Shown here: one piece after another, positions 30,100-40,224 of the stretch
Layout: each line of letters opens with the position of its first letter
Numbering within the stretch: position 1 is the stretch's first letter
Assembly: GCA_945897915.1 (NCBI GenBank)
Contig: CAMDGB010000004.1
Coordinates: forward strand, 1 to 64,000
DNA: 64,000 bases
Direction: 5' to 3'
Origin: Chryseobacterium gleum
Lineage (GTDB): Bacteria > Bacteroidota > Bacteroidia > Flavobacteriales > Flavobacteriaceae
Notes under the pieces: model-generated
What the model saw: only the letters and a program-made list of their open reading frames with translations
Databases searched by the model: none
Told to the model about the DNA's origin: nothing
Translations under genes and position numbers: made by a program

Positions 30100-31368
30100 T
30101 TAGTTTTTTAACAATTGCAAACCAACAGCACAGTTAAGACATTTATTTTTATTACAATATTCATTTTTAAGTTCTAATAATGATTGCGATTGAAAAGCAG
30201 TCTTTGTTTTAATATTAAATTCGGAAAATTTTTTAAGAATAGCATTTTTCTCTGCTGGCATTTCTTCTAAAAGACATGTTAATTCTTCAATATTTAATTT
30301 TCCTTGATTTTTAGCATAACAAAATTTAATTGGAATTACTGTATTAATTATAATCAAATCAATAAATTGAGTAGTTAATACTTTACTTTTTATTTTACTT
30401 GTTTTTGAAAAATTATAATGACTTTTCCAATATTCTGAAGTTTCACTTTTTAATAATTGCTTTATTTGAGAATAGGAATTGGCATGAATCAATTGAGAAA
30501 ACAAGTTTTGATTATTACAAAGCAGACCAACCAACTGGGATAAACGTATGGTTGGAAAATTGTCAGGGCGCAATTTAAAAAATTGTGGATACAAACCATA
30601 TTCTGACTCTAAGTTGTATTTAATTTTGAGATACTTCCAATGCGATGCAAGTTTTATATGATATTCATCTTCTAAATGTTCATTTAATAAATTCAATTTT
30701 CCAAAAAACAAGGCTTCCAAATTTTCTACATCAAAACTTTCTTTTCTAACAACTGAAAAAGGAATAGATTTGGCTACTTGCAAAAAGCAATCGCCATTTG
30801 AATTAAGACCAAAGTTTTTGCATAACATTTCAAAAAAAACTACTTCCCAATTAGTATTTGTTTCCATTAATCGCTTATCGATAATTTCAGATTTTCTTTC
30901 TAATCTATTTAAAAACGTGCTTTCCAACCAATTCTCCCAAATAAAATCATCAATTTCCGCAATTTGATTTTCGCAATTTATCCAAGATTTTGAAGTTATA
31001 AGTGATTTATACTGGTTTATTTCAGAAAGCGAAGCATACTTTTTTAGTTCTAACGTAGGTATTTCCGAATTGTCTTTCCTGAAAATTGGAGCATCATTTT
31101 CCCAAACTACGTGAAGAATTACGTTATCATAATTGGCGTCATTTTCATGATTATGTAAATACCAATCGGAAGATTTTACATGAATTTCAATATTTCCAGC
31201 CCATTTTTGTTGGTTGATTGAAATTTGCGCATTGAAAATATCTGGTCCCGCATTTTGTAAATACTGTCCAAAATGAATGATTTCTAAATCTTCATTAAGA
31301 TGAGTTTTGAGTTGGGTAAATGGTAGTTTCTTATTTACCCATAAATAATGGAGAAATTCTTCTTGCAT
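30100..31368 (-). CDS. DUF2851 family protein
   Basis: This 422-residue protein has the DUF2851 start MQEEFLHYLWVNKKLPFTQLKT and core IIHFGQYLQNAGPDIFNAQISINQQKWAGNIEIHVKSSDWYLHNHENDANYDNVILHVVWEND. The D...GNIEIH...SDW pattern resembles a PD-(D/E)xK-like metal site, but this is my inference. The C-terminus has a Cys cluster CNKNKCLNC that could bind metal. Function is unknown. The promoter -7 lies next to the terminator of the upstream CBS gene. Confidence 0.85.
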   Translation of the reverse strand: MQEEFLHYLWVNKKLPFTQLKTHLNEDLEIIHFGQYLQNAGPDIFNAQISINQQKWAGNIEIHVKSSDWYLHNHENDANYDNVILHVVWENDAPIFRKDNSEIPTLELKKYASLSEINQYKSLITSKSWINCENQIAEIDDFIWENWLESTFLNRLERKSEIIDKRLMETNTNWEVVFFEMLCKNFGLNSNGDCFLQVAKSIPFSVVRKESFDVENLEALFFGKLNLLNEHLEDEYHIKLASHWKYLKIKYNLESEYGLYPQFFKLRPDNFPTIRLSQLVGLLCNNQNLFSQLIHANSYSQIKQLLKSETSEYWKSHYNFSKTSKIKSKVLTTQFIDLIIINTVIPIKFCYAKNQGKLNIEELTCLLEEMPAEKNAILKKFSEFNIKTKTAFQSQSLLELKNEYCNKNKCLNCAVGLQLLKN

Positions 31369-31400
31369 GGCGTGTATTTTTTAATTGGCTTATATAAAAA

Positions 31401-31408
31401 CAAATATA
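31401..31408 (-). promoter_or_regulatory. Candidate DUF2851 promoter -7 (TATATTTG)
   Basis: A perfect TAnnTTTG lies 32 nt before the ATG and immediately after the T-run of the upstream terminator. No clear -33 is visible, because that place is the terminator stem. Confidence 0.5.
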
Positions 31409-31440
31409 AAAAAAACGGATAACATTTTGCTATCCGTTTT
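31405..31440 (-). terminator. Terminator of the cystathionine beta-synthase-like gene
   Basis: The 10-bp stem AAAACGGATA/TATCCGTTTT has a 9-nt loop and a T-run of eight or more on the minus strand. It lies 21 nt past the stop. Confidence 0.9.
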
Positions 31441-31461
31441 AAAAATATTTATTTAGTTTAT

Positions 31462-32823
31462 CTATTTAATTGAACTAATTATATCGTGTTTGGTAATTAT
31501 GTGATATTTTCCGTTTCCTAAATCTACTAAAACCGCTTGATTGTCTTTATTAATTAATTTAGAAACTTCATCAATCGAAGCTGAAGCCAAAACAATTGGA
31601 AAAGGTTTGCCCATTACTTCTTTTATTGGCAAATCTGCAATGTCTTTATTTTCAAAATAACTTCTAAATAAATCCGATTCATCTAAACTCCCGACAAAGC
31701 CAGTGGTATCAATTACTGGAATTTGAGAAATTTTGTATTTTTTCAATCTTTCAATAGCATGAGAAACCAATTCTTCTGTTCTCACGATGATTAAAGGTTT
31801 ATCTTTATGATCTTTGATTAAATCCTCGGCCTTTGTAATGTCTTCTTCCAAAAATCCACGTTCACGCATCCATTCGTCGTTATACATTTTACCAACATAT
31901 CTACTTCCAGAATCGTGAAATAAAACTACCACCACGTCTTCTGGTTTAAAATGTTCTTTTAATTGCAAAACACCTTTAACAGCTGCACCAGCTGAATTTC
32001 CGCAAAACATTCCTTCTTCTAAAGCCAGTTTTCTGGTATAAACTGCAGCGTCTTTATCAGTCACTTTTGTAAAACCGTCAATTAAAGAAAAGTCAACATT
32101 TAAAGGTAAAATATCTTCGCCGATTCCTTCTGTTATGTAAGAATAAATTTCATTTTCATCAAAAATACCTGTTTCGTGGTATTTTTTAAATACAGACCCA
32201 TACGTATCAATTCCCCAAATTTTTATATTTGGATTTTTTTCTTTCAAATATTTTGCAACTCCTGAAATTGTACCTCCAGTTCCTACTCCAACCACAAAAT
32301 GTGTAATTTTTCCATCAGTTTGTTCCCAAATTTCTGGTCCGGTTTGTTCATAATGTGCAATGGCATTACTAGGGTTGTCATATTGATTTACATACCAAGA
32401 ATTTGGAATTTCATCACCTAAACGTTTTGAAACGGAATAATACGAACGTGGGTCGGTTGGTTCTACATCTGTAGGACAAACAATAACTTTTGCGCCTACT
32501 GCGCGTAAAATATCCGACTTCTCTTTTGATTGCTTGTCTGAAATTACGAAAATACATTTGTAACCTTTAACTATAGCTGCTAAAGCCAAACCCATGCCTG
32601 TATTTCCAGAAGTTCCTTCGATAATTGTTCCGCCTGGTTTTAATCTACCATCTGCTTCGGCATCTTCCACCATTTTTACGGCCATTCTGTCTTTAACAGA
32701 ATTTCCAGGATTGAAGGTTTCTAATTTTCCAAGAACCAAACAAGGTATTTCGGCTGTAATTTTATTTAATTTTACAATTGGCGTATTACCAATTGTTTCT
32801 AATATATTTTTTGCGTATTTCAT
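31462..32823 (-). CDS. Cystathionine beta-synthase-like PLP enzyme with CBS domain pair
   Basis: This 453-residue fold-type II PLP enzyme has a PLP lysine in NPGNSVKDRMAV (about K44), phosphate/substrate loop EGTSGNTGMGLA and [18 protein letters not shown]-terminal pair of CBS domains (about 335-453, IIVRTEELVSHAIERLKKYKISQIPVIDTTGFVGSLDESDL) follows. This layout matches bacterial and eukaryotic cystathionine beta-synthase, which joins serine or O-acetylserine with homocysteine or sulfide. The reaction direction is not certain. The start is set at ATG 32823 (MKYAKNILETIGNTPIV), not the upstream ORF start. A second, shorter paralogue lies at 51124. Confidence 0.9.
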   Translation of the reverse strand: MKYAKNILETIGNTPIVKLNKITAEIPCLVLGKLETFNPGNSVKDRMAVKMVEDAEADGRLKPGGTIIEGTSGNTGMGLALAAIVKGYKCIFVISDKQSKEKSDILRAVGAKVIVCPTDVEPTDPRSYYSVSKRLGDEIPNSWYVNQYDNPSNAIAHYEQTGPEIWEQTDGKITHFVVGVGTGGTISGVAKYLKEKNPNIKIWGIDTYGSVFKKYHETGIFDENEIYSYITEGIGEDILPLNVDFSLIDGFTKVTDKDAAVYTRKLALEEGMFCGNSAGAAVKGVLQLKEHFKPEDVVVVLFHDSGSRYVGKMYNDEWMRERGFLEEDITKAEDLIKDHKDKPLIIVRTEELVSHAIERLKKYKISQIPVIDTTGFVGSLDESDLFRSYFENKDIADLPIKEVMGKPFPIVLASASIDEVSKLINKDNQAVLVDLGNGKYHIITKHDIISSIK

Positions 32824-32841
32824 AAAAGTTATTTGTGATGA

Positions 32842-32872
32842 CAAAGTTACATGTTCTTATATGATTTACAAA
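32842..32872 (-). promoter_or_regulatory. Promoter of the CBS-like gene (TTTG-N19-TAACTTTG)
   Basis: The minus strand has TTTG at 32869-32872, a 19-nt spacer and TAACTTTG at 32842-32849. Both boxes match the Bacteroidetes consensus, 18 nt before the ATG. Confidence 0.75.
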
Positions 32873-32898
32873 AAATAACTTCAATTGGTCGATTCAAT

Positions 32899-34767
32899 CT
32901 ATTTAAAGAAATTCCATTCTAAACCAAAACGGATATGAAAGTCACGAAATGGCGAATTTGGCGTATTAAAGTAATCGACTTTATTAGTAAACAAAGCATT
33001 AAAATGTTCTGCTTTCAAGTAAATTCTACATTGTTGCACACGAGCATTCAAAAAGAAATCTAAAACTGGAAATCCTCCCACTTTTACTTTATCTTGTACA
33101 AAAAATTCCCCTAGGACGCCGATATAATCATTGGCGTAATGTTTCGTAAAGTAATTTAGCGTAACACCTGTTTGCAACAACATCGCTTTCTTAAAAACTG
33201 GTTTGGTATAATACAATGTGTTTCGTAAAACAATATTTGGTAAATTTAAAATTTTTGCATCTTGTTGCACTTCTTGAAATTTTACTCTATTATCTAATGC
33301 CCAATTTCTAAATTTGATTTCTTTGGCTACTTCTGCACTCACATACTGAATAGATTTACTGTATTGAAATGGTTTTACAACCAAAATATCTAATCGTTGT
33401 GTGGTATTATAAAAATACAAATGATCATTTAAATTAGATAATTGAATAGTAGCATCAACCCATTTGTTTTTAGTTTCCACTTTAATAACGCTGATTTTTT
33501 CGTTTTTAAATGACGTATTCCAGTTGTAATTATCATAATCACTTTTATTAAAAACAAATATATTGTCTGGAACTTTACTAACTTGTTGTGCTGTTATTTT
33601 TACAAAATTATCTTTTGAAAAAGTATATTTGGCGTAAGCTTCAATATTTGATGCTGGTTGATTGGAAATGGCATTTTGCAATAAAATATTAAAATTCCAT
33701 TTGTTTCTATCAAATTCATATTGCCCCCCAACTGACGTTACGCGATTGTGCAGATTGAATTTATCATTTGCATTGTATGATATATTTTCTGGAATAACAT
33801 AAAATTGATTGTACGAATAATTATCCATAAAAAAATTAAGTTCACCTAACGTTTTTGTTTTAAAACTAACACCAACTTTATTATAAAACACATCAAAACG
33901 CGTTTTATTATTTATAAACGAAGAAATTGCAGTACCTAGCCGATCACTTTTAGTCCCTTGAATATATTCATAAAACTTATTTTCATAATACGTTTGATGT
34001 TTTAAAACCAAAGAATTACCTTTAGAAAATTGATACGATTGATCTATAAAATAGCGGTTTCCTTTTAATTTAGAAGAAGCATCAGTAAAATATACGTCAA
34101 CACGTTCTCGTTGGCTAAATGAAGGATTTGTACCGTCTAATTGTTCTAACGTTGTAATACCTCCGTTTTCTTGATTAAAAATATCTTGACCAATAAAATT
34201 AGCTTTCAAAAAATATTTTTTATTTATCGAATGATAATTAGTTATAAATCTGAAATGACCCGAACTTGTTAAATTATTAAAATAATCACCAACAGAACGA
34301 ATTGATTTATAAGCAATCGTAAAATTTAAATTTGGTTTTGTATTTACAGATAATAAAGCATCTAAACTTTGCCCTTGACGCATAACTGTTTTAAAATAGA
34401 TATCAGTTAAGGGTGTTGGTACCGAATAATAATAAATATCATTAGTATTTAAATACGAAACATGTTTCGCATTAAAACCAAATTGAGGAAAAGCACCAGA
34501 AGCCTTTTTAGAAAAATCTAATTGACTATATAAATACCCTTCATTTGAAAAGGAAAATAATCCAAAATTATCTTTTCTTAAGTAATTGTATTTATATTCA
34601 TCTTGAATGGTCAAAGAAGTATCAATATAAACGGTGTCTTTTTGAGTATTGAAGGTTTTATAGAGTTTAATATCTGCTTTTAATTCTACAACATTAGTAG
34701 TATCTCTTTCTTGTGAGTAGGAAGAAAATGACAAAGCAAAAAACAATAATATAAGTAGGGTTCTCAT
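32899..34767 (-). CDS. Putative outer-membrane porin (Porin_10-like)
   Basis: This 622-residue beta-barrel protein starts with signal peptide MRTLLILLFFALSFSSYSQ. The body is rich in alternating aromatic/polar strands (LYSQLDFSKKASGAFPQFGFNAKHVSYLNTNDIYYYSVPTPLTDIYFKT) and ends FRDFHIRFGLEWNFFK with a terminal Phe-containing strand suited to BAM insertion. It resembles the Bacteroidetes 'putative porin' family. The substrate is unknown. A -7 motif TACATTTG lies 17 nt upstream. Confidence 0.85.
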   Translation of the reverse strand: MRTLLILLFFALSFSSYSQERDTTNVVELKADIKLYKTFNTQKDTVYIDTSLTIQDEYKYNYLRKDNFGLFSFSNEGYLYSQLDFSKKASGAFPQFGFNAKHVSYLNTNDIYYYSVPTPLTDIYFKTVMRQGQSLDALLSVNTKPNLNFTIAYKSIRSVGDYFNNLTSSGHFRFITNYHSINKKYFLKANFIGQDIFNQENGGITTLEQLDGTNPSFSQRERVDVYFTDASSKLKGNRYFIDQSYQFSKGNSLVLKHQTYYENKFYEYIQGTKSDRLGTAISSFINNKTRFDVFYNKVGVSFKTKTLGELNFFMDNYSYNQFYVIPENISYNANDKFNLHNRVTSVGGQYEFDRNKWNFNILLQNAISNQPASNIEAYAKYTFSKDNFVKITAQQVSKVPDNIFVFNKSDYDNYNWNTSFKNEKISVIKVETKNKWVDATIQLSNLNDHLYFYNTTQRLDILVVKPFQYSKSIQYVSAEVAKEIKFRNWALDNRVKFQEVQQDAKILNLPNIVLRNTLYYTKPVFKKAMLLQTGVTLNYFTKHYANDYIGVLGEFFVQDKVKVGGFPVLDFFLNARVQQCRIYLKAEHFNALFTNKVDYFNTPNSPFRDFHIRFGLEWNFFK

Positions 34768-34784
34768 CTATACAAGTTAAAGGG

Positions 34785-34792
34785 CAAATGTA
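34785..34792 (-). promoter_or_regulatory. Porin promoter -7 element (TACATTTG)
   Basis: A perfect TAnnTTTG lies 17 nt before the porin ATG on the minus strand and just past the SusD terminator. The -33 box is weak. Confidence 0.55.
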
Positions 34793-34804
34793 CTGAGAAT
34801 TTGT

Positions 34805-34836
34805 TGTAAAAAAAAACCCCGATAAAATCGGGGTTT
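34805..34836 (-). terminator. Terminator of the susCD-like operon
   Basis: The 10-bp stem AAACCCCGAT/ATCGGGGTTT with an AAA loop is followed on the minus strand by a T-run of nine. It lies 20 nt past the SusD stop. Confidence 0.92.
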
Positions 34837-34856
34837 ATTATATAAAAATCGGTTAA

Positions 34857-36299
34857 TTAATAACCAGGATTTTGTTGCAAATTAGGATTATAGTTAATTT
34901 CTTCTAATGGAATTGGAAATTGCCATCTGAAATCGCCAGCTGGAAGCGATAATGCTTCAGCAGGTGTACCAGTTCCGTCAGCAAAATGTCCATTAGTAGC
35001 ACTTCTTACAACAGGTAAACCTAATCTCTTAAGAGTATAGAACCTATCCATTTCAAATGCTAATTCTAAACGTCTTTCTTTTAAAATTGAAGCTAAAAGA
35101 GCAGTTCCTGTTTCTGCTGGGGAAACAAAACTTGAATACCTTTTAGATCTTAGTGCATCTAAAGTTGCAAGGCCTGAACCATTTAATCTATACTCTGCTT
35201 CAGCTTTGTTTAAATAAACTTCTTCTAATCTTAGAACTTTTATATCAACTAAATTTCTAGTACCAGTACCTCTACCATCATACTTTACAATATGGTTGTA
35301 ATTATTACCTGCAAATAATCCAGTTTTTATGTAAGCTAATTTTCTGATATCCGTTGATGTATATAAGTCAAATAATTCTTTAGAAACAACATATTCAGAT
35401 CTTATAGTTGAACCAACAGCTTGAGAATAAGCTACCCCAGGAACTGTTCCATCAACAAGATCAATTCTAGCTTTAAATAAAACACCAGCAACATTTGAAT
35501 CTTCCCATAACCCTGAAGTAGCAGAAGTATATACCTGAGCACTAGTAGCTAAAGTAATTGATGGGATACTAGAAATTGCTAAATTTGAACTATCTATACA
35601 ATTTTGATATTGACCTAAATATAAGTAAACTCTTGACAACAATGCATAAACAGCGGATCTATTTGATCTTCCATTTACATAAGTAGCTGAAATTAAACCT
35701 TTTGCAGTATTTAAATCCGATAAAACTTTAGAATAACCATCTTGAACTGTAGATCTTGAAGGTCTTAAAGCAACATCAGGCTCGGTTATATATGCTACAC
35801 CTAAAGACGACATTGCGTCAGAAGATTGTGTTGGTATTTTAGCATAGTTTCTCAATAATTCTAAGTGATTTAATGCTCTAATAAACAAAGCTTCACCAAC
35901 TATATTATCTCTTCCTGAACCTGCAGGAAGTTTATAAATCTGTTCTAAAACTAAATTTGCCATATAAGTAGATCTATATGCAGAATTATAAAAATCAAAA
36001 TGTGAATTACTTGAAGTAGATGTATATCTAAAACCATCTCTGTTAGATAATCTACCTTGTAGATTTAAAATTACATTATCAGTAGCTACTTCTGAATCAA
36101 TTAATAATTCTTGACCATAACCACTACCTCCTCCTCTTTTAACCAAGTAGGCATAAGCACCTGAGATTGCATTTTTGAAATCAGCTTCTGTATTAAAAAC
36201 TGTTTCTTCGGTAATAGCATTGTAAGGTGAAAAAGTAATGTCTTTCTCGTCACATGAAAATAATGACAATACAATGGCTAATAAAAATATTTTTTTCAT
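34857..36299 (-). CDS. SusD/RagB-like nutrient-binding lipoprotein
   Basis: This 480-residue outer-membrane lipoprotein has signal MKKIFLLAIVLSLFSCDEKD with a lipobox Cys16. The SusD helical scaffold follows: AITEETVFNTEADFKNAISGAYAYL, then LLSRVYLYLGQYQNCIDSSNLAI and VLRLEEVYLNKAEAEYRLN. The end is the typical LPAGDFRWQFPIPLEEINYNPNLQQNPGY. SusD proteins cap the paired SusC transporter and bind the ligand. It lies 11 nt after the SusC-like gene. The ligand is unknown because no hydrolase or peptidase of the same locus is present. Confidence 0.95.
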   Translation of the reverse strand: MKKIFLLAIVLSLFSCDEKDITFSPYNAITEETVFNTEADFKNAISGAYAYLVKRGGGSGYGQELLIDSEVATDNVILNLQGRLSNRDGFRYTSTSSNSHFDFYNSAYRSTYMANLVLEQIYKLPAGSGRDNIVGEALFIRALNHLELLRNYAKIPTQSSDAMSSLGVAYITEPDVALRPSRSTVQDGYSKVLSDLNTAKGLISATYVNGRSNRSAVYALLSRVYLYLGQYQNCIDSSNLAISSIPSITLATSAQVYTSATSGLWEDSNVAGVLFKARIDLVDGTVPGVAYSQAVGSTIRSEYVVSKELFDLYTSTDIRKLAYIKTGLFAGNNYNHIVKYDGRGTGTRNLVDIKVLRLEEVYLNKAEAEYRLNGSGLATLDALRSKRYSSFVSPAETGTALLASILKERRLELAFEMDRFYTLKRLGLPVVRSATNGHFADGTGTPAEALSLPAGDFRWQFPIPLEEINYNPNLQQNPGY

Positions 36300-36310
36300 A
36301 ATTATATAAA

Positions 36311-39300
36311 TTAAAATTTAACATTTATACCAAACAAGAATGATTTGGTATTTGAATAAGAATAACCGTTATATTGACCTGGTATAACTGTACCAGACTC
36401 AGCAGTACCGATACCAACTTCTGGGTCTCCATTAAACTTGGTCCAAGTATATAAATTTTGAACTTGAGTATAAACTCTAACACTCTCTAAAGGAAAATCT
36501 TTAAACGTTTTTTTACTAAAAGTATATCCTAAATTTAAATTTCTAAATCTTATATAACTACCATCTTCTAACCAACGGTCTGAAGTTTGATTGGTATCAA
36601 CACCACCATTTAACTGAATTGGAGCAGGTAAAGAAGCATTAGTATTAGTAGGAGTCCAGTAATCTAAAGCTTCAACAGATTGGTTATCTGCTACAGCAAC
36701 TCCATCAGATAATAAATCTGCGCGTCTAAGGTTATAAATATAATTTCCTTGTTTAAAAACAAAATCAGTTCCAATATCAAATCCTCTGTAATCAAATTGC
36801 ATACCAAAACCACCTTCATATTTAGCATAAGGGGTTTTACCTTCTAACAATACTCTATCATTTGCAGAATACACATTAGTTTTATTACCATTAATATCAT
36901 AATACAAAGCATCACCATTAGTAGGATCAACCCCAGCATATCTAACCAAGAAATAAGTGTCTGGTGAATATCCAATAATATTCTTTTGAAATCCTCTGAT
37001 AATCTCATTAGTAAATGGTGGATTCAATTGATCTAAGGTTCTATCAAAAGTTGCCGCATTTACATAAAAGCTTAAATTCAAATTCTCCTTCTTTATTGCA
37101 AAAGCTTTAATTTCTGTTTCAAACCCTTTAGAAGTCCAAGCACCAACATTTCTAGTTGTAGAAAAACCTGCGCCATCTCCTGTAAAATCACCATATAAGA
37201 AATTATTTCTTTCATCTTGGAAGTAAGAAAATGATAATAAAATATTGTTATTTAATAATCTAGATTCAAAACCTAAATCTATTTTCTCAACTTGCTCGAA
37301 CTGTAAATTTGGGTTAGCAATATTATCGCCAGTTGGTAAAGTACCTAAACTGCCCGCATAATTAGATGTACCAAAAGTTGAAATATTTTGATATAACCCT
37401 AAACCTGATGTAGCATTTAACTGACCCCAAGAAGCTCTTAATTTTAAAAAACTAAGTGTTTTTGAACTCTGAAGTATATCTTTAGTAACAACCCAGGCTA
37501 AAGCCCCACCCTTTGCAATTGCAGAATTATTACTATATCCTAATAAGGAAGACCAATCTTTTCTTGCATAAGCAGATAAAATATATTTTCCATTATAATC
37601 ATAATCAAGAACTCCTGCTAATCCAAATAAAGCTTGTTGTGATCTTGAAGAACTTGCAGCCGTAGGTGTAGTACCACCTGTTGGATAATCTCCAGCGAAA
37701 CCTGTTCTAGTATTAGAATTTGATCTAAAATTGAAATATTGATAATCATATACAATTCTAGAATCAAAATTATGATTATCACCTAAAGTGAAAGTGTAAT
37801 TTAACGAGTTTGTCCATTGAGTATCTAAATTAGTCCACATTTGATCCGTTTTGGAACCTGGAGAACTAGGATTACCTACGTAACCATCTAATACAGAATT
37901 TGGTTTATTAAAATACTCTCTTTCTCTTGTTTCAAAGTTATAAGAAAGTTTTGTGTCAAAAATTAAATTCTTTAAAATTTTATATTCTAAAGTAGGTCTA
38001 GCATAACCTCTAAAAAATCTAGTTTCTTCTGGATTATTTATTAATGCTTCAGCTATAGGGAAACCTGTGTGTGTAAGGTTGTATGTTGGTTTACCATTAG
38101 CATCAAGAATTATTTCACCAGTATTAATATCTCTATTATAAACTGACTCATAAGGATTATACCACATAATAGCAGCAAAAGGATTTTGAGTATTATATCT
38201 ATCTCTAGGTAAAGTATTTCTCTCATAAGCACCACGTGCACTGAAGCCAATCATCAATTTATCATTAGCTTTGTACCGAGAATTATAAGAAGCCGTTAAC
38301 CTATTATAACCATCAATTCTATCAATAATACCAGAATCTCTATTTAAACCAACTGATAAAAAATTATTAAATTTTTCATTACCACCAGACATTGTAAAAG
38401 TTACATTACGTTGAGTTGATTTTCTTAATAATTCAGCTTCCCAATCAATTGCATTTCTTCTTAAAACATCAATTTGAGCAGGAGTATAACCATTAGTAAC
38501 TATAGGACCATCACCTAAAGCTTGTTCATATGCAATTTTTTCATCAACATTCATCAATCTGAATGGATCTTTTAATCGCTGAGCAAAACCAAAAGAAGAA
38601 TTAATTTCAAATTCTGTTTTTGTATTTTTTCCTTTTCTAGTTGTAATAACAACAACTCCATTACCACCTCTCGCTCCGTAAATTGCAGCAGAAGCACCAT
38701 CCTTAAGAACAGTTAATGTTTCGATATCTTGAGGAGCAATTGCTGTAGCTTCATTTTCAGATACAAATGCACCATCTACTACATAAGCTGCACCAGCATA
38801 ACCACCAGTAATACTTACAACACCTCTAATCGTTACATAACCACCTTGCCCTGGTCTACCGTTAGCAGCTGTAACCTGAACCCCTGCAGCTTTTCCTTGT
38901 AAAGCATTTTGAAATGATAAAGCAGGGTTTTGCTTAACAAATTCCTCACCTGTTACAACAGAAACCGCAGTAGCTGTTTTGTTTGCGTTTTTTTTATACA
39001 AACCGTAATCATTAATTACAACCTCATCAATAACATTCTGAGTTGTTGCTATAGTTACATTAATCACATTACCAGCACCAACAGTTACGGTTTTAGTATC
39101 TTTTCCTAAAAAAGAAACTTCTAAAACATCACCTTGAGCTGCTTTAATTGAGAATTTACCATTCTCATCCGTTTGAGTACCTTGTTGTGTACCCGAAATA
39201 CTTACAGTAGCACCTGGCAATTTTGCGCCATCACTTGTTACTGTACCTGTAACAGTTTTCTGTTGTGCGAAAGAAAACTGCATTGTAAACGCTACTAAAA

Positions 39301-39331
39301 GCGTAAAAATCCATTTGAACTTCGATCTCAT
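36311..39331 (-). CDS. SusC/RagA-like TonB-linked outer-membrane transporter
   Basis: This 1006-residue SusC-like protein has a signal peptide (MRSKFKWIFTLLVAFTMQFSFAQ), a carboxypeptidase-D-like domain (KTVTGTVTSDGAKLPGATVSISGTQQGTQTDENGKFSI), a plug domain (ALQGKAAGVQVTAANGRPGQGGYVTIRG; DIETLTVLKDGASAAIYGARGGNGVVVITT) and a 22-strand-type barrel ending LFGINVKF. With the SusD partner it imports glycans or peptides using TonB energy. No regulator (sigma/anti-sigma or hybrid sensor) or degradative enzyme is adjacent. The 197-nt upstream gap holds no clear promoter for this gene. Confidence 0.95.
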   Translation of the reverse strand: MRSKFKWIFTLLVAFTMQFSFAQQKTVTGTVTSDGAKLPGATVSISGTQQGTQTDENGKFSIKAAQGDVLEVSFLGKDTKTVTVGAGNVINVTIATTQNVIDEVVINDYGLYKKNANKTATAVSVVTGEEFVKQNPALSFQNALQGKAAGVQVTAANGRPGQGGYVTIRGVVSITGGYAGAAYVVDGAFVSENEATAIAPQDIETLTVLKDGASAAIYGARGGNGVVVITTRKGKNTKTEFEINSSFGFAQRLKDPFRLMNVDEKIAYEQALGDGPIVTNGYTPAQIDVLRRNAIDWEAELLRKSTQRNVTFTMSGGNEKFNNFLSVGLNRDSGIIDRIDGYNRLTASYNSRYKANDKLMIGFSARGAYERNTLPRDRYNTQNPFAAIMWYNPYESVYNRDINTGEIILDANGKPTYNLTHTGFPIAEALINNPEETRFFRGYARPTLEYKILKNLIFDTKLSYNFETREREYFNKPNSVLDGYVGNPSSPGSKTDQMWTNLDTQWTNSLNYTFTLGDNHNFDSRIVYDYQYFNFRSNSNTRTGFAGDYPTGGTTPTAASSSRSQQALFGLAGVLDYDYNGKYILSAYARKDWSSLLGYSNNSAIAKGGALAWVVTKDILQSSKTLSFLKLRASWGQLNATSGLGLYQNISTFGTSNYAGSLGTLPTGDNIANPNLQFEQVEKIDLGFESRLLNNNILLSFSYFQDERNNFLYGDFTGDGAGFSTTRNVGAWTSKGFETEIKAFAIKKENLNLSFYVNAATFDRTLDQLNPPFTNEIIRGFQKNIIGYSPDTYFLVRYAGVDPTNGDALYYDINGNKTNVYSANDRVLLEGKTPYAKYEGGFGMQFDYRGFDIGTDFVFKQGNYIYNLRRADLLSDGVAVADNQSVEALDYWTPTNTNASLPAPIQLNGGVDTNQTSDRWLEDGSYIRFRNLNLGYTFSKKTFKDFPLESVRVYTQVQNLYTWTKFNGDPEVGIGTAESGTVIPGQYNGYSYSNTKSFLFGINVKF

Positions 39332-39508
39332 ATTAATTTTATTTGAGTTAGTTATTCAGCAAACTTCTTAATAATTTCTTAAATAAACAAATAATACATT
39401 AAAAAATTGTTATTTTTTTTGTGTTAAAATTTTTATCCAAAATAAATGCATCCTAGAAGCCACGATATAATAGACCTGAATAAATGTTAAATGTTATTTT
39501 AATTTATT

Positions 39509-39516
39509 TATTTTTG
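39509..39516 (+). promoter_or_regulatory. rnhB promoter -7 element (TATTTTTG)
   Basis: A perfect TAnnTTTG lies 12 nt before the rnhB ATG. A weak GTTA sits 19 nt upstream. The rest of 39332-39528 is AT-rich spacer. Confidence 0.55.
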
Positions 39517-39528
39517 TAAAAAAAATTT

Positions 39529-40224
39529 ATGTTAAATAAATGTTATAGTACTTTAAATATTGAGTGTGGAACGGATGAAGCTGGTAGAGGATGCCTTGCT
39601 GGTCCCGTTACCGCAGCTGCAATTATTTTACAATCACCTAACATTAACCTAACAAAAGTTCAAAAAAAACAAGAACACCTTTTGTTTCAAGCTATAAATG
39701 ACTCCAAACAGTTGACAGAAAAAAAACGTTTTGAGTTGAGACCTATAATTGAAAGTCTATTTGATTTTTCAGTTACACATATATATAATGAAGAAATTGA
39801 TGAAATAAATATTCTAAACGCATCAATGAAAGCGATGCAAGAAAGCATTTTGAAGTTAGAAACCATGCCGGAATATATTATTGTAGATGGCAATCGCCCT
39901 TTAAATGGAAAATTGGGCTTGAAGCAAACAACAGGAAAAATTTTTAGTGCAAAAGAAATCGAAATTTTAACTGCAATTCCAAACACTTCTATAATTAAAG
40001 GTGATGCAAAATTTTTGAGTATTGCAGCCGCTTCTATATTAGCAAAAACGTATCGAGATGATTTTATGGATAAAATTCATGAAGAATTTCCTATGTATAA
40101 TTGGAAAAAAAATAAAGGATATCCTACAAAGGAGCATCGAGAAGCAATTAGAAAATATGGGATTACTAAATATCATCGAAAAACTTTTAGGTTATTACCA
40201 GAACAATTAATATTAGAATTCTAA
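39529..40224 (+). CDS. rnhB: Ribonuclease HII
   Basis: This 231-residue RNase HII has the active-site motif [14 protein letters not shown], the middle acidic residue in YIIVDGNRP, and [24 protein letters not shown]. The end reads [29 protein letters not shown]. It removes RNA primers and single ribonucleotides from DNA. There is a lysine/glutamine-rich insert ([14 protein letters not shown]) after the first strand. The gene overlaps the convergent lipB by four bases. Confidence 0.95.
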   Translation: MLNKCYSTLNIECGTDEAGRGCLAGPVTAAAIILQSPNINLTKVQKKQEHLLFQAINDSKQLTEKKRFELRPIIESLFDFSVTHIYNEEIDEINILNASMKAMQESILKLETMPEYIIVDGNRPLNGKLGLKQTTGKIFSAKEIEILTAIPNTSIIKGDAKFLSIAAASILAKTYRDDFMDKIHEEFPMYNWKKNKGYPTKEHREAIRKYGITKYHRKTFRLLPEQLILEF

